This document shows, piece after piece, positions 22,525 to 34,752 of a stretch of DNA of 64,000 nucleotides; the first letter of the stretch is position 1; every line of letters starts with the position of its first letter. The notes below the pieces were generated by a model. The model had not been told where the DNA came from. It saw nothing but the letters and a program-made list of their open reading frames with translations, and ran no database searches. Both the position numbers and the translations under genes were made by a program. The DNA is from Hordeum vulgare subsp. vulgare (lineage: Eukaryota > Streptophyta > Magnoliopsida > Poales > Poaceae), in NCBI RefSeq assembly GCF_904849725.1, contig NC_058524.1, positions 510,182,263-510,246,262 on the forward strand, read 5' to 3'.

Positions 22525-23718
22525 AAGAGTCACTCCGGGGCCTACGGAGGACACCATGCAGGAGATAGAACTGCACACAAGGTATTGCAATCAGGTTTCT
22601 ATTGGCCCACTCTCTTCAAGGATGCCCGTAAGTTTGTCTTGTCTTGTGACGAATGTCAAAGAATCGGTAATGTCGGTAAACGTCAGGAAATTCCTATGAA
22701 TTATTCACTTGTTATTGAACCATTTGATGTTTGGGGCTTTGATTATATCGGACCTTTTCCAAAATCCAACAGGTATACTCATATCCTAGTTGCTGTTGAG
22801 TACGTCACTAAGTGGGTAGAAGCTATCTCCACTAGTAGTGCTGATCACAACACCTCTGTCAGGATGCTCAAAGAAGTTATTTTCCCTAGATTTAGAGTCC
22901 CAAGATATCTAATGACCGATGGTGGTTCACATTTCATTCATGGTGCTTTCCGTAAAACGCTTTCTAAGTATGATTTCAACCATAGAATTGCGTCCCCCTA
23001 TCACCCTCAGTCCACCGGTCAAGTAGAGCTAAGCAATAGAGAGATTAAACTGATTCTGCAAAAGGCTGTCAACAGGTCTAGAAAGAATTGGTCTAAGAAG
23101 CTCGATGATGCAGTATGGGCTTATAGAACTGCCTATAAGAATCCCATGGGCATGTCTTCGTACAAAATGGTGTATGGTAAAGCATGTCATTTACCTCTTG
23201 AGCTAGAGCATAAATCTTATTGGGCAATCAAGGAGCTCAACTTTGATTTCAAACTTGCTGGTGAGAAGAGGTTATTTGATATTAGCTCGCTTCATGAATG
23301 GAGAACTCATGCATATGAGAATGCCAAGTTGTTCAAAGAAAATGTTAAGAGGTGGCATGATAAAAGGTTACAAAAGTGTGAGTTCAATGTAGGTGATTAT
23401 GTCTTGCTATATAATTCTCGTTTAAGATTTTTTGCAGGCAAGCTTCTCTCTAAATGGGAAGGTCCCTATATTGTTGAGGAAGAATATCGTTTCGGTGCTA
23501 TCAAGATCAACAACACGGAAGGTAATTGTCCGAGAGTGGTAAATGGGCAGAGAATCAAGCATTATATCTCAGGTACTCCCATAAATGTTGAAAGCAATAT
23601 TATCAATACCATAACTCCGGAGGAATACCTAAGGGATACTTATCAGCCTGTTTCAGACTCCGAAAACGAAGAGGTATGTGATTCAGTAAGTAAACAGACT
23701 CCAAAACTTTTCCAGTAG
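22525..23718 (+). pseudogene. Integrase of element B
   Basis: The integrase inserts the DNA copy in the genome. A His-His-Cys-Cys zinc motif spans about 22543-22665 (HH, then H, then CDEC). The catalytic core has D in DYIGPFPKS (22741), D in LMTDGGSHF (22912) and E in GQVELSNREI (23018), the DDE triad. A C-terminal GPY/F-type module follows (SKWEGPYIVEEEY, 23451). From 22585 to the stop at 23718 the frame is open for 377 codons, the longest undamaged segment of B, but it is joined to the rest only through a TAG at 22522. The first His pair lies just upstream of the ATG at 22585, so that ATG is not a natural start. Confidence 0.93.
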
Positions 23719-24000
23719 GAATTTTTCTCTGTTTTTGAATATTTAGAAAAATAGAAAAATTTGAAGTAGTCGAGAAAGTGCACGAGGAGGCGACAAGCCT
23801 GCCAGGCGTGGACCACCCCCTGGCCGCGCCTAGGGGGCTTGTGGCCACCTCGTGTACCTGCCGGACTCCGTTTTGTTGTGGTGTACTCCTTCTGGTCGGA
23901 AAAAATCATTATATACCCTCCCGTAAGGTCTGACCCTAGTATCACGCAGATTTCCTCTGTTTTTGTTTCAAGCCTGTTTCTGCTGCAGATCTAGATCGCT

Positions 24001-24405
24001 ATGGCGTCAACAAAAGCTCCAAAGGACAAGATCTTCGAGAAGGTCATCAATACCTACCTCACGGGAGTGCTACAACACCCTCAATCTATTGAGATGCGTG
24101 AGGGGATGCTGCACATCCGTGATGTTGAGGAGCCCAAGAAGACCGGAAGCATGGAGGTGAGGCTCGAAGCAATGGAGCAACAAGTATTCAAGTGCCAAGG
24201 GATGGTAGAGCGTGGACTCAACGCCAACCTCATGATTATCATGGAGTTCACTAACAAGCACAAGATCGATGCTAATGACATCGGGAAGCACCTCTCCAGG
24301 CTCTATGATAGAATTGATCATCTCCAAGCCCAGATCTATGACCTGCAGAACCAAAACTGTGATATGAGTATAGATTTAAATCAATACGGTTGGCTACAGA
24401 TTTGA
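24001..24405 (+). CDS. Small ORF in the env position of element B, coiled-coil rich, remnant
   Basis: It is 134 codons from ATG 24001. It begins MASTKAPKDKIFEKV and contains heptad-like stretches (SMEVRLEAMEQQVFK, HLSRLYDRIDHLQAQI) that predict coiled coil; I see no signal peptide or membrane segment. Athila-type elements often carry an additional gene between integrase and the polypurine tract, sometimes called env-like. The C-terminal part after 24405 seems frameshifted, since sense-like phrases continue in other frames to about 24520. Function is unknown. Confidence 0.5.
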   Translation: MASTKAPKDKIFEKVINTYLTGVLQHPQSIEMREGMLHIRDVEEPKKTGSMEVRLEAMEQQVFKCQGMVERGLNANLMIIMEFTNKHKIDANDIGKHLSRLYDRIDHLQAQIYDLQNQNCDMSIDLNQYGWLQI

Positions 24406-26045
24406 AGATTCCGAAGACTCGTTCATCTTTCCATGATGGAGCACCTATGCCTTGGAAGACGGAGGATCAAACCCATGTTGCAACAACTCCACCACCATCA
24501 CCTCCAAAGGAAGACAACTAAGCATGGGTATGGGCAATCCCCTTGGCTTTTGCCAAGCTTGAGGGAGTTGCCCCGGTATCGTATCACCATCACATCTTTT
24601 GCCTTTACCTTTGTTTTAGTTTGTTCCTTTTCAGTTTTCTCTTTCTCTAGTAGATTAAAAGGTCTTATTGTTTTAGGCTTGAGTTTTTCTTTGTGTCATC
24701 CCCGATGTATTCGAGCTCGTGAGCCATATAATAAAAAGTGTCTTAGTTAAGGGCCTTTCCTCATGCCATGATCAAAAGGAAGAGAAAAGAACCAAAGCAT
24801 GAAAGATCATGTAATGATCTTATGGGAAGTGATGCATTCACATATAAAAAAGAATGATGACTGAAACTTGTTGAGGGTAGACAAACGTAGACCTTGGTCA
24901 TTGTTGCAATTAATAGGAAGTGATAAAGACGGATAGGTTCACATATAAATGTATCATCTTGGGCACCATCTATGATTGTGAACACTCACTAAACTATTAC
25001 ATGCTTAGAAGTAGATGTTGGACAAGGAAGAAAACATAATGAATTGTGTTTGCTTGGTTCCGTAAAATGTTATATGATTAGAGATCCCTTATCATGTGAC
25101 GATTGCTTCCACCTCATATTAGCCTAAACTCCCGCACCAAGTAGACATACTACTTGTGCATCCATAAACCTTCAACCTAGTTTTGCCATGAGAGTCCACC
25201 ATACCTACCTATGGATTGAATAAGATCCCTCAAGTAAGTTTTCATCGGTGCAAGCAATAAAAACTGCTCCCCTAATATGTATGATCTATTAGTGTGTCGA
25301 AAATAAGCTTTGTACGAACCTGTGATGAGGAAGACATAAAAGTGACGGACTGCATAATAAAGTTCTTTATCACAGGAGGCAATATAAAGTGACGTTCCTC
25401 CACAATAAGAGGACACACATCCAAACCTCAAAAGCACATGACAACCTCTGCTTCCCTCTGCGAAGGACCTATCTTGTACCTTTACTTTTTGCCCCTGAAA
25501 TAGTCATGGTGATCTTCACCAATTCCATGTTTCGCCTTTATCTTGGCTAATGTCATATGCTCGGGAAAGGTCTATATTCATATGTCAACTTGGAGGTAAG
25601 TATTCATGAATTATTATTATTGACATTACCCTTGAGGTAAATAGTTGGGAGGCGAAACTATAAGTCCCTATCTTTCTCTGTGTCCAACTGAAACTTTGAT
25701 CTCATGAGTACCACGTGACTTGTAGCAATTGTAGATAACGAAAATATGATTGAGTATGTGGATTTGTTTTACAAGATCTTACTTGACTCTTTCCGATGTT
25801 GTGATAAATTGCAATTGCTTCAATGACTAAAGGCTATCGGTTGTTAATTCTCGGTAAGGTTCTTGATCCATGCTTTACTTTGTGAAGGAATTGTCACTTT
25901 AGGATAAGAGATGATATGATGGTATTGCTGTTCTGATCATGATCATGATGCCTGCATGTTCGTATCTTGTTTCGTCGACACCTCCCTCTAAACATGTGGG
26001 CATATTTATTGATCTCGGCTTTCGCTTGAGGACAAGCGAGGTCTA
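24406..26045 (+). other. 3' untranslated domain of element B
   Basis: There is no credible gene in these 1.6 kb. The block around 25130-25480 (CTACTTGTGCATCCA, AGTCCACCATACCTACC, ACAACCTCTGCTTCCCTC) has a recognisable counterpart in the opposite orientation at about 28000-28560 in element A. This marks a conserved 3' domain shared by the two related families. Confidence 0.75.
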
Positions 26046-26058
26046 AGCTTGGGGGAGT
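26046..26058 (+). other. Polypurine tract of element B
   Basis: AGCTTGGGGGAGT lies immediately before the 3' LTR and would prime plus-strand DNA synthesis. Confidence 0.85.
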
Positions 26059-27525
26059 TGATATTACGTCCATTTTGCATCATGCTTTCATGTTGACATT
26101 TATCGCTTTTTGGGCTGTTATTACACTTCACCGTACAATACTTATGCCTTTTCTCTCTTATTTTGCAAGGTTTAGATGAAGAGGGAGAATGCCGACAGCT
26201 AGAATTCTTGCCTAAAAAAGGAGCAAGTTTGAGATAATATTCTGCGCAACTCGAAAAGCTGTGAAAATCAACGTGGATTTTTTTGGGATTTATAAAAAAT
26301 ACTGGGCCGAAGAAGTTCCGGAGGGGCGCCAGCAGGAGGCCATAAGCCTGCTAGGCCCGGGGCCCCCCTGGTCGCGCCTAGGGGGCTAGTGAGCTCCCTG
26401 CTGGCCCATTGGCTCCCCCCTTTTGCTACAAGAAGGGTTTCGGTCAGGAAAAATCAGGAGGAGGCTTTTCGGTAGGACGATCCTGTCGGGGAAACTTCCC
26501 TCCCGGAGGTGGAAATCGTTGCCATCGTCATCACCAACACTCCTCTCATCGGAGGGGACTCATCACCAACAACATCTTCATCAGCACCATCTCATCTCCA
26601 AACCCTAGTTCATCTCTTTTAACCAATCTCCGTCTCGCGACTACGATTGGTACTTGTAAGGTTGCTAGTATTGTTAATTACTCTTTGTAGTTGATGCTAG
26701 TTGGATTACTTGGTGGAAGATTATATGTTCAGATCTTTGATGCTACTCATTACCTCCCTGGTCATGAATCTAATTATGCTGTGTGAGTAGTTACTTTTGT
26801 TCTTGAGGACATGGGATAAGTCATGCTATAAGTAGTCATGTGAATTTGGTATTAGTTCGATTTTTTATGCGTTGTATGTTGTTTTTCCTCTAATGGTGTT
26901 ATGTGAACGTCTACTACATAACACTTCACCATTATTTGGGCCTATAGGAAGGCATTGGGAAGCAGTAAGTAGATGATGGGTTGCTAGAGTGACAGAAGCT
27001 TAAACCCTAGTTTATGCGTTGCTTCGTAAGGGGCTGATTTGGATCCACTACTTTAATGCTATGGTTAGACTTTGTATTAATTCTTCTTTCGTAGTTGCGG
27101 ATGCTTGCGAGAGGGGTTAATCATAAGTGGGATGCTTGTCCAAGTAAGGGAAGTACCCAAGCGCCGGTCCACCCACATATCAAACTATCAAAGTAGCGAA
27201 CGCGAATCATATGAACATGATGAAAACTAGCTTGAGAGAAATTCCCATGTGTCCTCGAGAGCGTTTTTCGTCCTATAAGACTTTGTCCAGGCTTGTCCCT
27301 TGCTACAAAAGGGATTGGGACACTTTGCTGCACCGTTGTTACTTTTGTCACTTGCTACTTGCTATGAATCATCTCACCACACAACTACTTGTTACCAATA
27401 ATTTCAGTGCTTGCAGATATTACCTTGCTGAAAACCACTTGTCAGATCCTTCTGCTCCTCGTTGGGTTCAACACTCTTACTTATCGAAAGGACTACGATA
27501 GATCCCCTATACTTGTGGGTCATCA
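26059..27525 (+). repeat. 3' LTR of Gypsy element B
   Basis: It starts TGATATTACG (the 5' copy has TGATACG) and ends GGGTCATCA, then ACCAC. Compared with the 5' LTR it shows many point changes and a net loss of 52 bp, so B is not a recent insertion. By eye the substitutions are spread over the whole length; a rate needs an alignment. Confidence 0.93.
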
Positions 27526-27530
27526 ACCAC

Positions 27531-30500
27531 CCTCTTTCTCGTGTTGGGTGCAAGTGTGTGCTCTTTTGGGTGTAGGAGCTAAAGACGGGTAATTCCTGCT
27601 CGTCCTCGATTAGGTAAATGATAAAAGTAGATTTTTTTATGTGGAATGCTGCCTATCATGTTCATCACATATTCTTTCGTTTATATCATGGACATTTGGA
27701 ATTTAAGAAATTCAAAGCAATAATCTATAATTTGACATAAATACATCTATACTCAAGTATATCAACAAGCAACCATGTCTTTCAAAAAATAAACGCTAAA
27801 GAAAGCTATCTCTTCCCCATTATACTCAATCATTGATCCATTATTGAAGTGCACTCAAAATATTAGCTATATCCAATGCACAAGTATGACAAGAGTGTTC
27901 CCTAGTTGGTGCTTTTATAAGAGAAGATGGAGACTCAATAAAAATAAAAAATGTATAAATGTAAATAGATAGGCCCTTTGTAGAGGGAAGAAAATATTTG
28001 TAGAGGTGTTAGAGCTCATTGCTTAAATTGAGAGATAAAATTGTTTTGAGAGGCATGCTTTTCGTGTCAACGAAAATGAACGAGAATTCCCAATATCTTC
28101 CATGCGGTATAATATAGGCTGTTTCCAAGCATAAACTAAATTTATTTCCTTTTCCACCATCCTCACACAATCCATGGCTAGCCATATCCACGAGTGCCCT
28201 CCATACCAACACTTTCCAAGGAATTTATTATTGAACAACATATATAAAGTTTTTTTTTTCATTTCGGGACTGGGATTCCATATTACCTGCCACACCGTCG
28301 TGCAATGAAAAGTCAATAAACATTCATCTTGAGAATAACATACCTAGCATGGAAAATATTGGCCATCCCCAGCCACTTCATGAGCCGTACGGGCACACCA
28401 AAAAGTAAAATCATTTTGAAAATTAGAGTTGGCACATACAAATTTACTTTGAACGACATGGAAATACAACATATAGGTAGGTATGGTGGACTCATTTGGC
28501 ACAAATTTGGGTTTAAGGAGTTGGATGCACAAGTAGTATTCCCTCTTAGTACAAATGAAGACTAGCAAATAAAATGAGAAGCGACCAACCAAGAAACGAA
28601 AACAATCATAAACGAGCATTAAACATAACTAACACTGAATAATGCACCACATGTAGGATGTAACTTTGTTGCATAACCATTGTCTTTCGTGCTTGCATAG
28701 GGAATGACAAACCATAACACCAGTATTCTTACTAAAACATAATTACTCACGAACATGACTCACATATTACTATCTCCATATTGCAAAACTATTGCAAGGA
28801 ATCAAGTTTATAATATCCAATGATCTTTAGGAAAGTTTTATTATATTCCTCTTGAATATCTATCACTTTGGGAACAAATTCATATCTCATCCAAGTTATC
28901 ATTAATATTCTTTAACTCTCAAAAATACCTAAGTGAAACACGAGAGCATAAATATTTCTTAAAAAATTATCATATCAACACTCAAATTATTTAAGTGAAG
29001 CATGAGAGTGCATTTCTTTAAAATTTTACTAACTCTAAAATTGAAATAAATGAAGCATGAGAGTATAATTATATAAAATATAACCACCACCGTGCTCAAA
29101 AATATATAAGTGAAGTACTAGAGCAACTTCCTAGCTCAATTTTTTTAAGTGAGAGTATTCTAGCAAATCATGATATGCGGGTGGCTCTCTCAAACAAGTG
29201 TCTTCGGAAACTATGATTGTGACAAACTAATAAGCAAAACAAGAAAATACTCATATAATACAAGACACTCCAAGCAGAACTCATGATATGTGACGAACAA
29301 AAATATTGCTCCGTGTAAAATTACCGATGGTCGTTAGAAGAAAGACGGGATGCCTTACGGGGCATCCCCATTCTTAGTTGCTTGGTAGTAATTGAATATT
29401 ACCATGGGTTCCATGGGCATCCCCAAGGTTAGGCTCTTGCTACCCCTTATACCTTCATCCATTGTGATCTCAACCAAAACTTGATAACTTCAATCACACA
29501 AAACTTAACAAAACCTTTGTGAGATCCGTTAGTATAAGAAAGAAAGTCACCACTCTAAGTATTGTCGCAAACCAATTCATACTTTATTATTGCATGATAT
29601 CTATTGTACTACAACTTTACCACGACTTATACTCCCCTATACAATCCATAGATTCATCAATATAAGCACACAATGCAACGAGAATAGAATTTGTCAAAAA
29701 CAGAATAGTCTGTGGTAATATGAACTTTGACCATACTTATGTGACTCCATAAATTCTTAAAAAGTAGAAAAACGTGGGAAATTTGTATATCAATAATGTG
29801 TAAAATAAATCAAAGAAGAATCACTCTATTGTGAATTTTCAAAATTTGCAAAAGTTTCTATTTTTCAACAGGATCAAATCAACTATCATCCAACACAATC
29901 CTAAAGGATTTACTTGGCACAAATACTAATTAAAAGATGAAAACAGAATCATAATAGTATCATAATTGCATATTTTTTAAAACAGAAAGAAAAACAAAAA
30001 TAACTATTGGGTTGCCTCCCATAAAGTGTTATTGTTTTATACCCCTAGTTAGGCATAATGCATAGATTCAAGTATTGTATTCTTTAGTTTCCTTTTCGTT
30101 AGTTATATTTTCATTTGGAATTTTTTCAAACATAACATAAAACACATCATCCATAGTAATTTAGCATTAGCAAGTTGCTCATCTTTATATCCCTTTTGAT
30201 TTCCAGCTACGATCCAAGAGTATTGTTGGTTGATATCATTGTTGAATCATAGTTAACGGAGGGACTTCCTTCTTTAGATTTTCATCAAAAGTGCGGTCAT
30301 TGCAAACAAAATGCCTTAACATATAATCACTATTAAAAAGGATTTCATCTATTACCAGTTTCTCACGGTTCATACCATAAAAGACAAATATTTCATTAGC
30401 TTCCCACACTATGTAATCAAGCTCAGTCATAAGACAAGGGTGGCTATCTTGTTAGATCTATGATCTTTTATAACAGGCAACTCATAAAACAATCTTTGCA

Positions 30501-30945
30501 AGGTAGGATGACTAAGAATAAATCTTACCTCAAGTTTAAGAACAAGTGTGGAGATAGCTTCTTCATTGTTTTAGTTCTTTTAAGTATAGGAGCATCATCA
30601 CAAGTCAAAGTTCCAATGCAATTAAAGAATTCTTGGATGACACTTTTTCCTAGAACATTCCCTTCTACCAAGACAAAAAATTTGGCATCAAGATAGTAGA
30701 ACTTCCAACTTTAGGAGTTCTACCATCATGTGTTTCTGCAATATCAAAATCACTCATGATGAAAGTTTCAAGGCAAGCAAACAAAATATCAAACTAGAAA
30801 AAGGCAAACGAAGGATATTTTTGTATTTTTTTTTTGTAAAATTTTTTAAAAGTGGGGGAGATGAAAATGAGAGGGAAATAGCAAATAAAGTAATTTCCAG
30901 GAGATGAGAGTTTATGCATAGGTACTTGATAGATGTTGATGATGT
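27531..30945 (-). mobile_element. Internal region of decayed Athila-like element A, non-coding
   Basis: This is 3.4 kb of AT-rich DNA without a credible gene; ORFs of up to 97 codons on both strands show no family motif. On the minus strand it would run from the primer site at 30946-30964 towards 27531 and on into 1-151. It contains, reversed, the conserved 3' block of element B. Either the coding part has been lost or A was a non-autonomous (LARD-like) derivative. A repeated phrase (TAAGTGAAGCAYGAGAGYR) occurs several times around 28930-29130. Confidence 0.6.
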
Positions 30946-30964
30946 CTTCCCGGTAACAGCGCCA
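30946..30964 (-). other. Primer-binding site of element A
   Basis: On the minus strand it reads TGGCGCTGTTACCGGGAAG, a close relative of the Athila/Tat primer site and better preserved than that of element B. It lies 11 bases inside the LTR edge at 30976. It fixes the orientation of A as minus. Confidence 0.8.
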
Positions 30965-30975
30965 GAAATTCTTCG

Positions 30976-31632
30976 TGCTACTTCTGAGCTGCGTTGGGAT
31001 TTCCTCGAAGAGGAGGGGATGATGCAGTAGAATAGAGAAAAGTATTTGCCTTAGTTATCAAAACAAGGTTATAAACCCAGTAGGAAAACCAAGAAACACT
31101 ATGTAAACAACACCTACACAAAAACAACAAATACTTCCAATCCAACGCGTAGAGGGGTTCTCAATCCCTCGACGATATTGAGATAGATTAACTTGTATAG
31201 GATTTGGTAAATAGATATAACTAAAACATAAAATAAAATAAAATTGCAGCAACATATTTTTGGTTTTAAAATATGATAGAAAATAGACCCGCGGCCATAG
31301 TTTTCACTAGAGGCTTCTCTCGAGAAAATAGCATACGGTAGGTAAACAAATTACTGTTGGGCAATTGATAGAAAACTGAATAATCATGACGATATCCAAG
31401 GCAATGATCATGTATATAGGCATCACGTCCAAGATTAGTAGACCGACTCCTGCCTGCATCGACTACTATTACTCCACATATCAGTCACTATCCAGCATGC
31501 ATCTAGTGTATTAAGTTCATGGGAAAACGGAGTAATGCATTAAGAGTGATGACATGATGTAGAAAAGATAAACTCATGTATGAATAAACCCATTCTTGTT
31601 ACCCTTAATAGCAATGTTAGATGTGTGTCATG
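30976..31632 (-). repeat. 5' LTR of element A, 3' segment
   Basis: On the minus strand the LTR ends in CAGAAGTAGCA at 30976. The sequence is typical of a Triticeae Athila LTR region (GGCATCACGTCC, GACTCCTGCCTGCATC, CCAGCATGCATCTAG on the plus strand). It is cut at 31632 by element D and resumes at 45480. The last five bases, TCATG, are the target duplication of D. Confidence 0.78.
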
Positions 31633-32687
31633 TGTCGGGGGATAACCCCGGGGTAGGCTCATCGAGCCTACTCCTTTGCCTTCGGCCAAGAAGGAACAAC
31701 AAGAACAATCCTATAAAGATCAAGTCCCCCTGGCCGGCTAGGAAGCACCTACCGGCTGGGGGCAAGATGGCCAACTCTGTGGCCGGCCAGGAAGCACCTG
31801 TCAGCTAGAGGCCAGACGAACACCTCTCCCTGGCCGCCTAGGCCATGCCAGCCGACTAGGGGCGAGGCGGCCATGTCCAGGCCGGTTAGTCAAGCAGGCT
31901 AGCTGGCTGGGGATCTCAAGTCACTTCAGACCGTAGGTCATGACGAGACCCTATGGTTAACGGTGGCTACGCATCAGCAAAGGTACTGGATCGGGGTGCA
32001 CGGTAGGTACAACTGTTGGTGGCCAAGCCGCTGACCTCCTCTAGCTTCGATCCATCACCCTGCAAAGTGTCGGCCCGTCAAACTCCCACTCCATTACTGC
32101 TCTCGGCGTGGGAACAGTGGAGACGGCAGTACTGCCTGCCCATGACGATCCTCGCTTGACGACGCCAAACGTACCACACGTGTCCTGCGTCAACCTTACG
32201 CAAGAGCATTATTGGCTAGCCGGCAGGACCCACAGCAAGATGGTACCTCGTAACCGGCGGGCCCCTCCAGCGACAAGACAAGACCCCGTGGGTCCCCTAG
32301 CCAGCCGGCGAGGCTGCCAACCGGGTCCACTCTTGTACCTTTTATCCATATTGTAGGTCGGTGGGTTCGTCTATAAAAACCCCGGCCCCCCTCCATGCAG
32401 AGGGTCGGTCAAGTCATCACACACACCAACCACATAGGAGAGGCAGTCGCGATTAGGCAGCTCCTTCTTCCTCCTCCGCAATACAACTCCAGGAGCACTT
32501 TGTAGTCCCATTCATACATCCTACACACCGGCAGGATTAGGGGTGTTATCTCTATGAAGAGCCCTGAACCTGAGTACATTGCGCGTTCCATGCCTGTACG
32601 AACCTCGTTCCCAGCGCCCTCCGGTGCCACTTCGGTTCCCACCATCTTTAGCCTACCCATTGCTTATGTTGTGAGTAAACACCGAGA
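31633..32687 (+). repeat. 5' LTR of element D
   Basis: It is 1055 bp and matches 44417-45474. TATAAA at 32372-32377 lies before a CCGGCCCC stretch and is the probable promoter. It is rich in CCGGCTAG/GGCCGGC phrases. The reading frame that starts at 32554 lies in the LTR and simply runs on into gag. Confidence 0.92.
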
Positions 32688-32689
32688 TT

Positions 32690-32707
32690 TGGCGCCAATC
32701 GTGGGGC
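32690..32707 (+). other. Primer-binding site of element D
   Basis: TGGCGCCAATCGTGGGGC starts two bases after the LTR. It begins with the TGGCGCC common to plant Gypsy primer sites; the tRNA is not identified. Confidence 0.75.
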
Positions 32708-34752
32708 CGTCCGCGACATCTGCTGGCTTCACGCGCTGGGCGAGGCCCCGCGCTTACACCGCCGAATGCATCGCGTCCGGACCGATTTGCATGCCCGTGG
32801 AGCCTGCATTCGATGAGGCTTCATCGATGATGATCGACGTCCCAGTCCGTCATGCGGACTCGGACGGGGTGTCCGACGACGAGTCACTCCCTAGCGTCGT
32901 CGTCACTGCTATGGAGAACCTCAGCGTTCTCTTTAGCTATTTGCGCCTCAACGATGGTCCTCACTACTTTGGTGAGGACTTCGATGTCGAGGCGTTATGC
33001 GCCAGCTTCAGTCAGATCTCTATCGCTGAGACGCCTATGTTCGACGTGTACCCCAGTAATGTACTCGTCTTCGACGGTCCTCCATCATCTGCGGGGTTCT
33101 TCACCCGGTATCATGTCGCCAGCGTCTCCAACTTCGTGGAGGTGATGGTCATCGACGCTGGCACCAGCACGACACATGGCAAGGCGTCAGCATAGGCTGG
33201 TGAGACTGCTGCTGTCACCACTGACACTCTTCAGGCCACGCTTACTGGCGTGAAGACGCCCATCTCCACCTCCACAAACCCCACCGACAAACGGGCCTCG
33301 TTGGAGGAGGCTCGCAGACAGATCTTGGAGGAGGGCATTGCCATCGCCTCGGCTAAACGCTGGATGGAGGCCATGCAGCGCGAGTATAACTCTGCCTACG
33401 GCCTCACTCCGGTTTCCGAGGCCCCTAGCCCGCTTGGCTCGGTCCGCGGCCGCGGCCGGGTCATCGTCAAGATTCTAGGCGGCAAGCAGGCCATCTACGA
33501 GACTCCTGCGGCCAACTTACGGGCGGCCTAGGCGGCCATGGCAGAAATGCCAAGCTTGGGGGGCGAGGAGAGCGCCTTCCAGGAGAAGCGGGTCAAGGAT
33601 TTCCTTGACGCTGCCAACAAGCCGCAGACACGACTTGACCCCGGTCATGCTCAATCGAAGTCTTCAGGACCCAATCTCAGAGCATGATGTAACCCCAGGG
33701 GTCAGCAACAAACTAAGGGATCTTCCTCGCATCGCACTTTCGGCCGGAAGGGTGAGGGTAGTCACGACAGGCGTACTTAGCGCCAGAGCGAGCATACCTC
33801 GGGTCGGCGTCGCGGGGATGATGAGAGCGATTCGGTATATGAGGTTCCTCCTCCGGGGAGGACCCATGCTACCGGATCGCAAGGCGCCCTTCACATCGCG
33901 GCTTAGATTGGCGCTCGCGTCCCATAGGGCGACCACGACACCCGCAGGTGTCTCAACACCCTCGCACAGTCAGCTCTTCTGGAGAAGGACGGTCCCATAG
34001 GTCCGACGTGCTTCGGCCCCCGAATCCAAGGGGAGCCGTTTCCCTGGGGCTTCACTCTGCCTCGGGACACTCCCAAGTACAAGGGCACCGCTAAGCCAGA
34101 ACACTGGCTGATCGACTAAACCACCGCCGTTGGCATTGCTAGGGGCAACAAGCGTGTAGCCGTCCGTTACGTGCCACTCAGGCTGGCCGGCTCGGCTCGG
34201 ACATCGCTTAACAGCCTTCCAGCCGGCAGCGTCAACTCATGGGTTGATTTCGAGGAGGCGTTCGACTGCAACTTCACTCGCACCTACAAGCGCCTTGGCC
34301 GGCATCGCAAGCTGGCCATGTGCGTCCATAGGCCGGACGAACCCCTTTGCGACTACGTCACGCGCTGGACGGAGCTTCGCAACTCCTACAAGGGAATGTA
34401 TGGGGTACAGGCCATCCAATACTTCATCGATGGCTGTCGAGACGACACTCTCCTCAAGCACAAGCTCATGTGCTCTAAGCCCACCTCTCTGACGGTGCTC
34501 ATGGCCAAGGTGGATAAGTACGCCATGGCCGACTCTGCAATGCGGGTCAAGGTGACCTCCTCGGAGAAGGTTGTCCCCATGTCGACTACTCCCAAGCCGG
34601 CTGGGGACAATCGAGGCGGCGAGAACAACAACAAGCGCAAGGCGGATCAACTTGATTCGTGCTCCAACCAAAAGCTGGTAGCCAACGTGGAGGGAGAGGC
34701 GCCGGCTACTCAGGCCGGCTCTCAACGGAGGTGGACCGGCAAGAATGACTAG
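32708..34752 (+). pseudogene. gag: gag gene of element D
   Basis: Gag is read in one main frame with damage. An acidic N-terminal part (about 32700-33192) ends in TAG 33193. A helical segment (33196-33528, SLEEARRQILEEG) ends in TAG 33529. A stretch with frameshifts follows (33532-34110), and then the Retrotrans_gag domain returns in the first frame (VAVRYVPLRLAG, WVDFEEAFDCNFTRTYK, YVTRWTELRNSYKG, about 34140-34540) after TAA 34117. It ends at TAG 34750. No CCHC zinc knuckle is visible in the last part, which is Lys/Gln-rich. The domain call is from the characteristic WxxFxxxF...W.ELR spacing. Confidence 0.82.

Larger units (their letters stand above)
152..27525 (+). mobile_element. Gypsy LTR retrotransposon B, Athila-like, interrupted by a CACTA element
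   Basis: This is a complete insertion bounded by two LTRs (152-1670 and 26059-27525) that begin TGATA and end GGGTCATCA. The five-base target duplication ACCAC lies at 147-151 and 27526-27530. Internal order is primer-binding site, gag, protease, reverse transcriptase, RNase H, integrase, a small extra ORF, polypurine tract: the Gypsy order. The FMDD reverse transcriptase motif, the long 3' region after integrase and the primer site suggest the Athila lineage; Triticeae families such as Sabrina or WHAM are possible but unchecked. A 17,160 bp CACTA element plus its target duplication sits in gag, so B itself is about 10.2 kb. All ORFs carry stops, so B is defective. Confidence 0.93.

Noticed and set aside
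30946..30964. Possible tRNA fragment
   Set aside because: Only a primer-binding complement at an LTR edge; no cloverleaf arms on either side.
32554..32687. Start of gag of element D at the ATG in the LTR
   Set aside because: The ATG at 32554 is in the LTR upstream of the primer site, so it is not expected to be the natural gag start even though the frame runs on.
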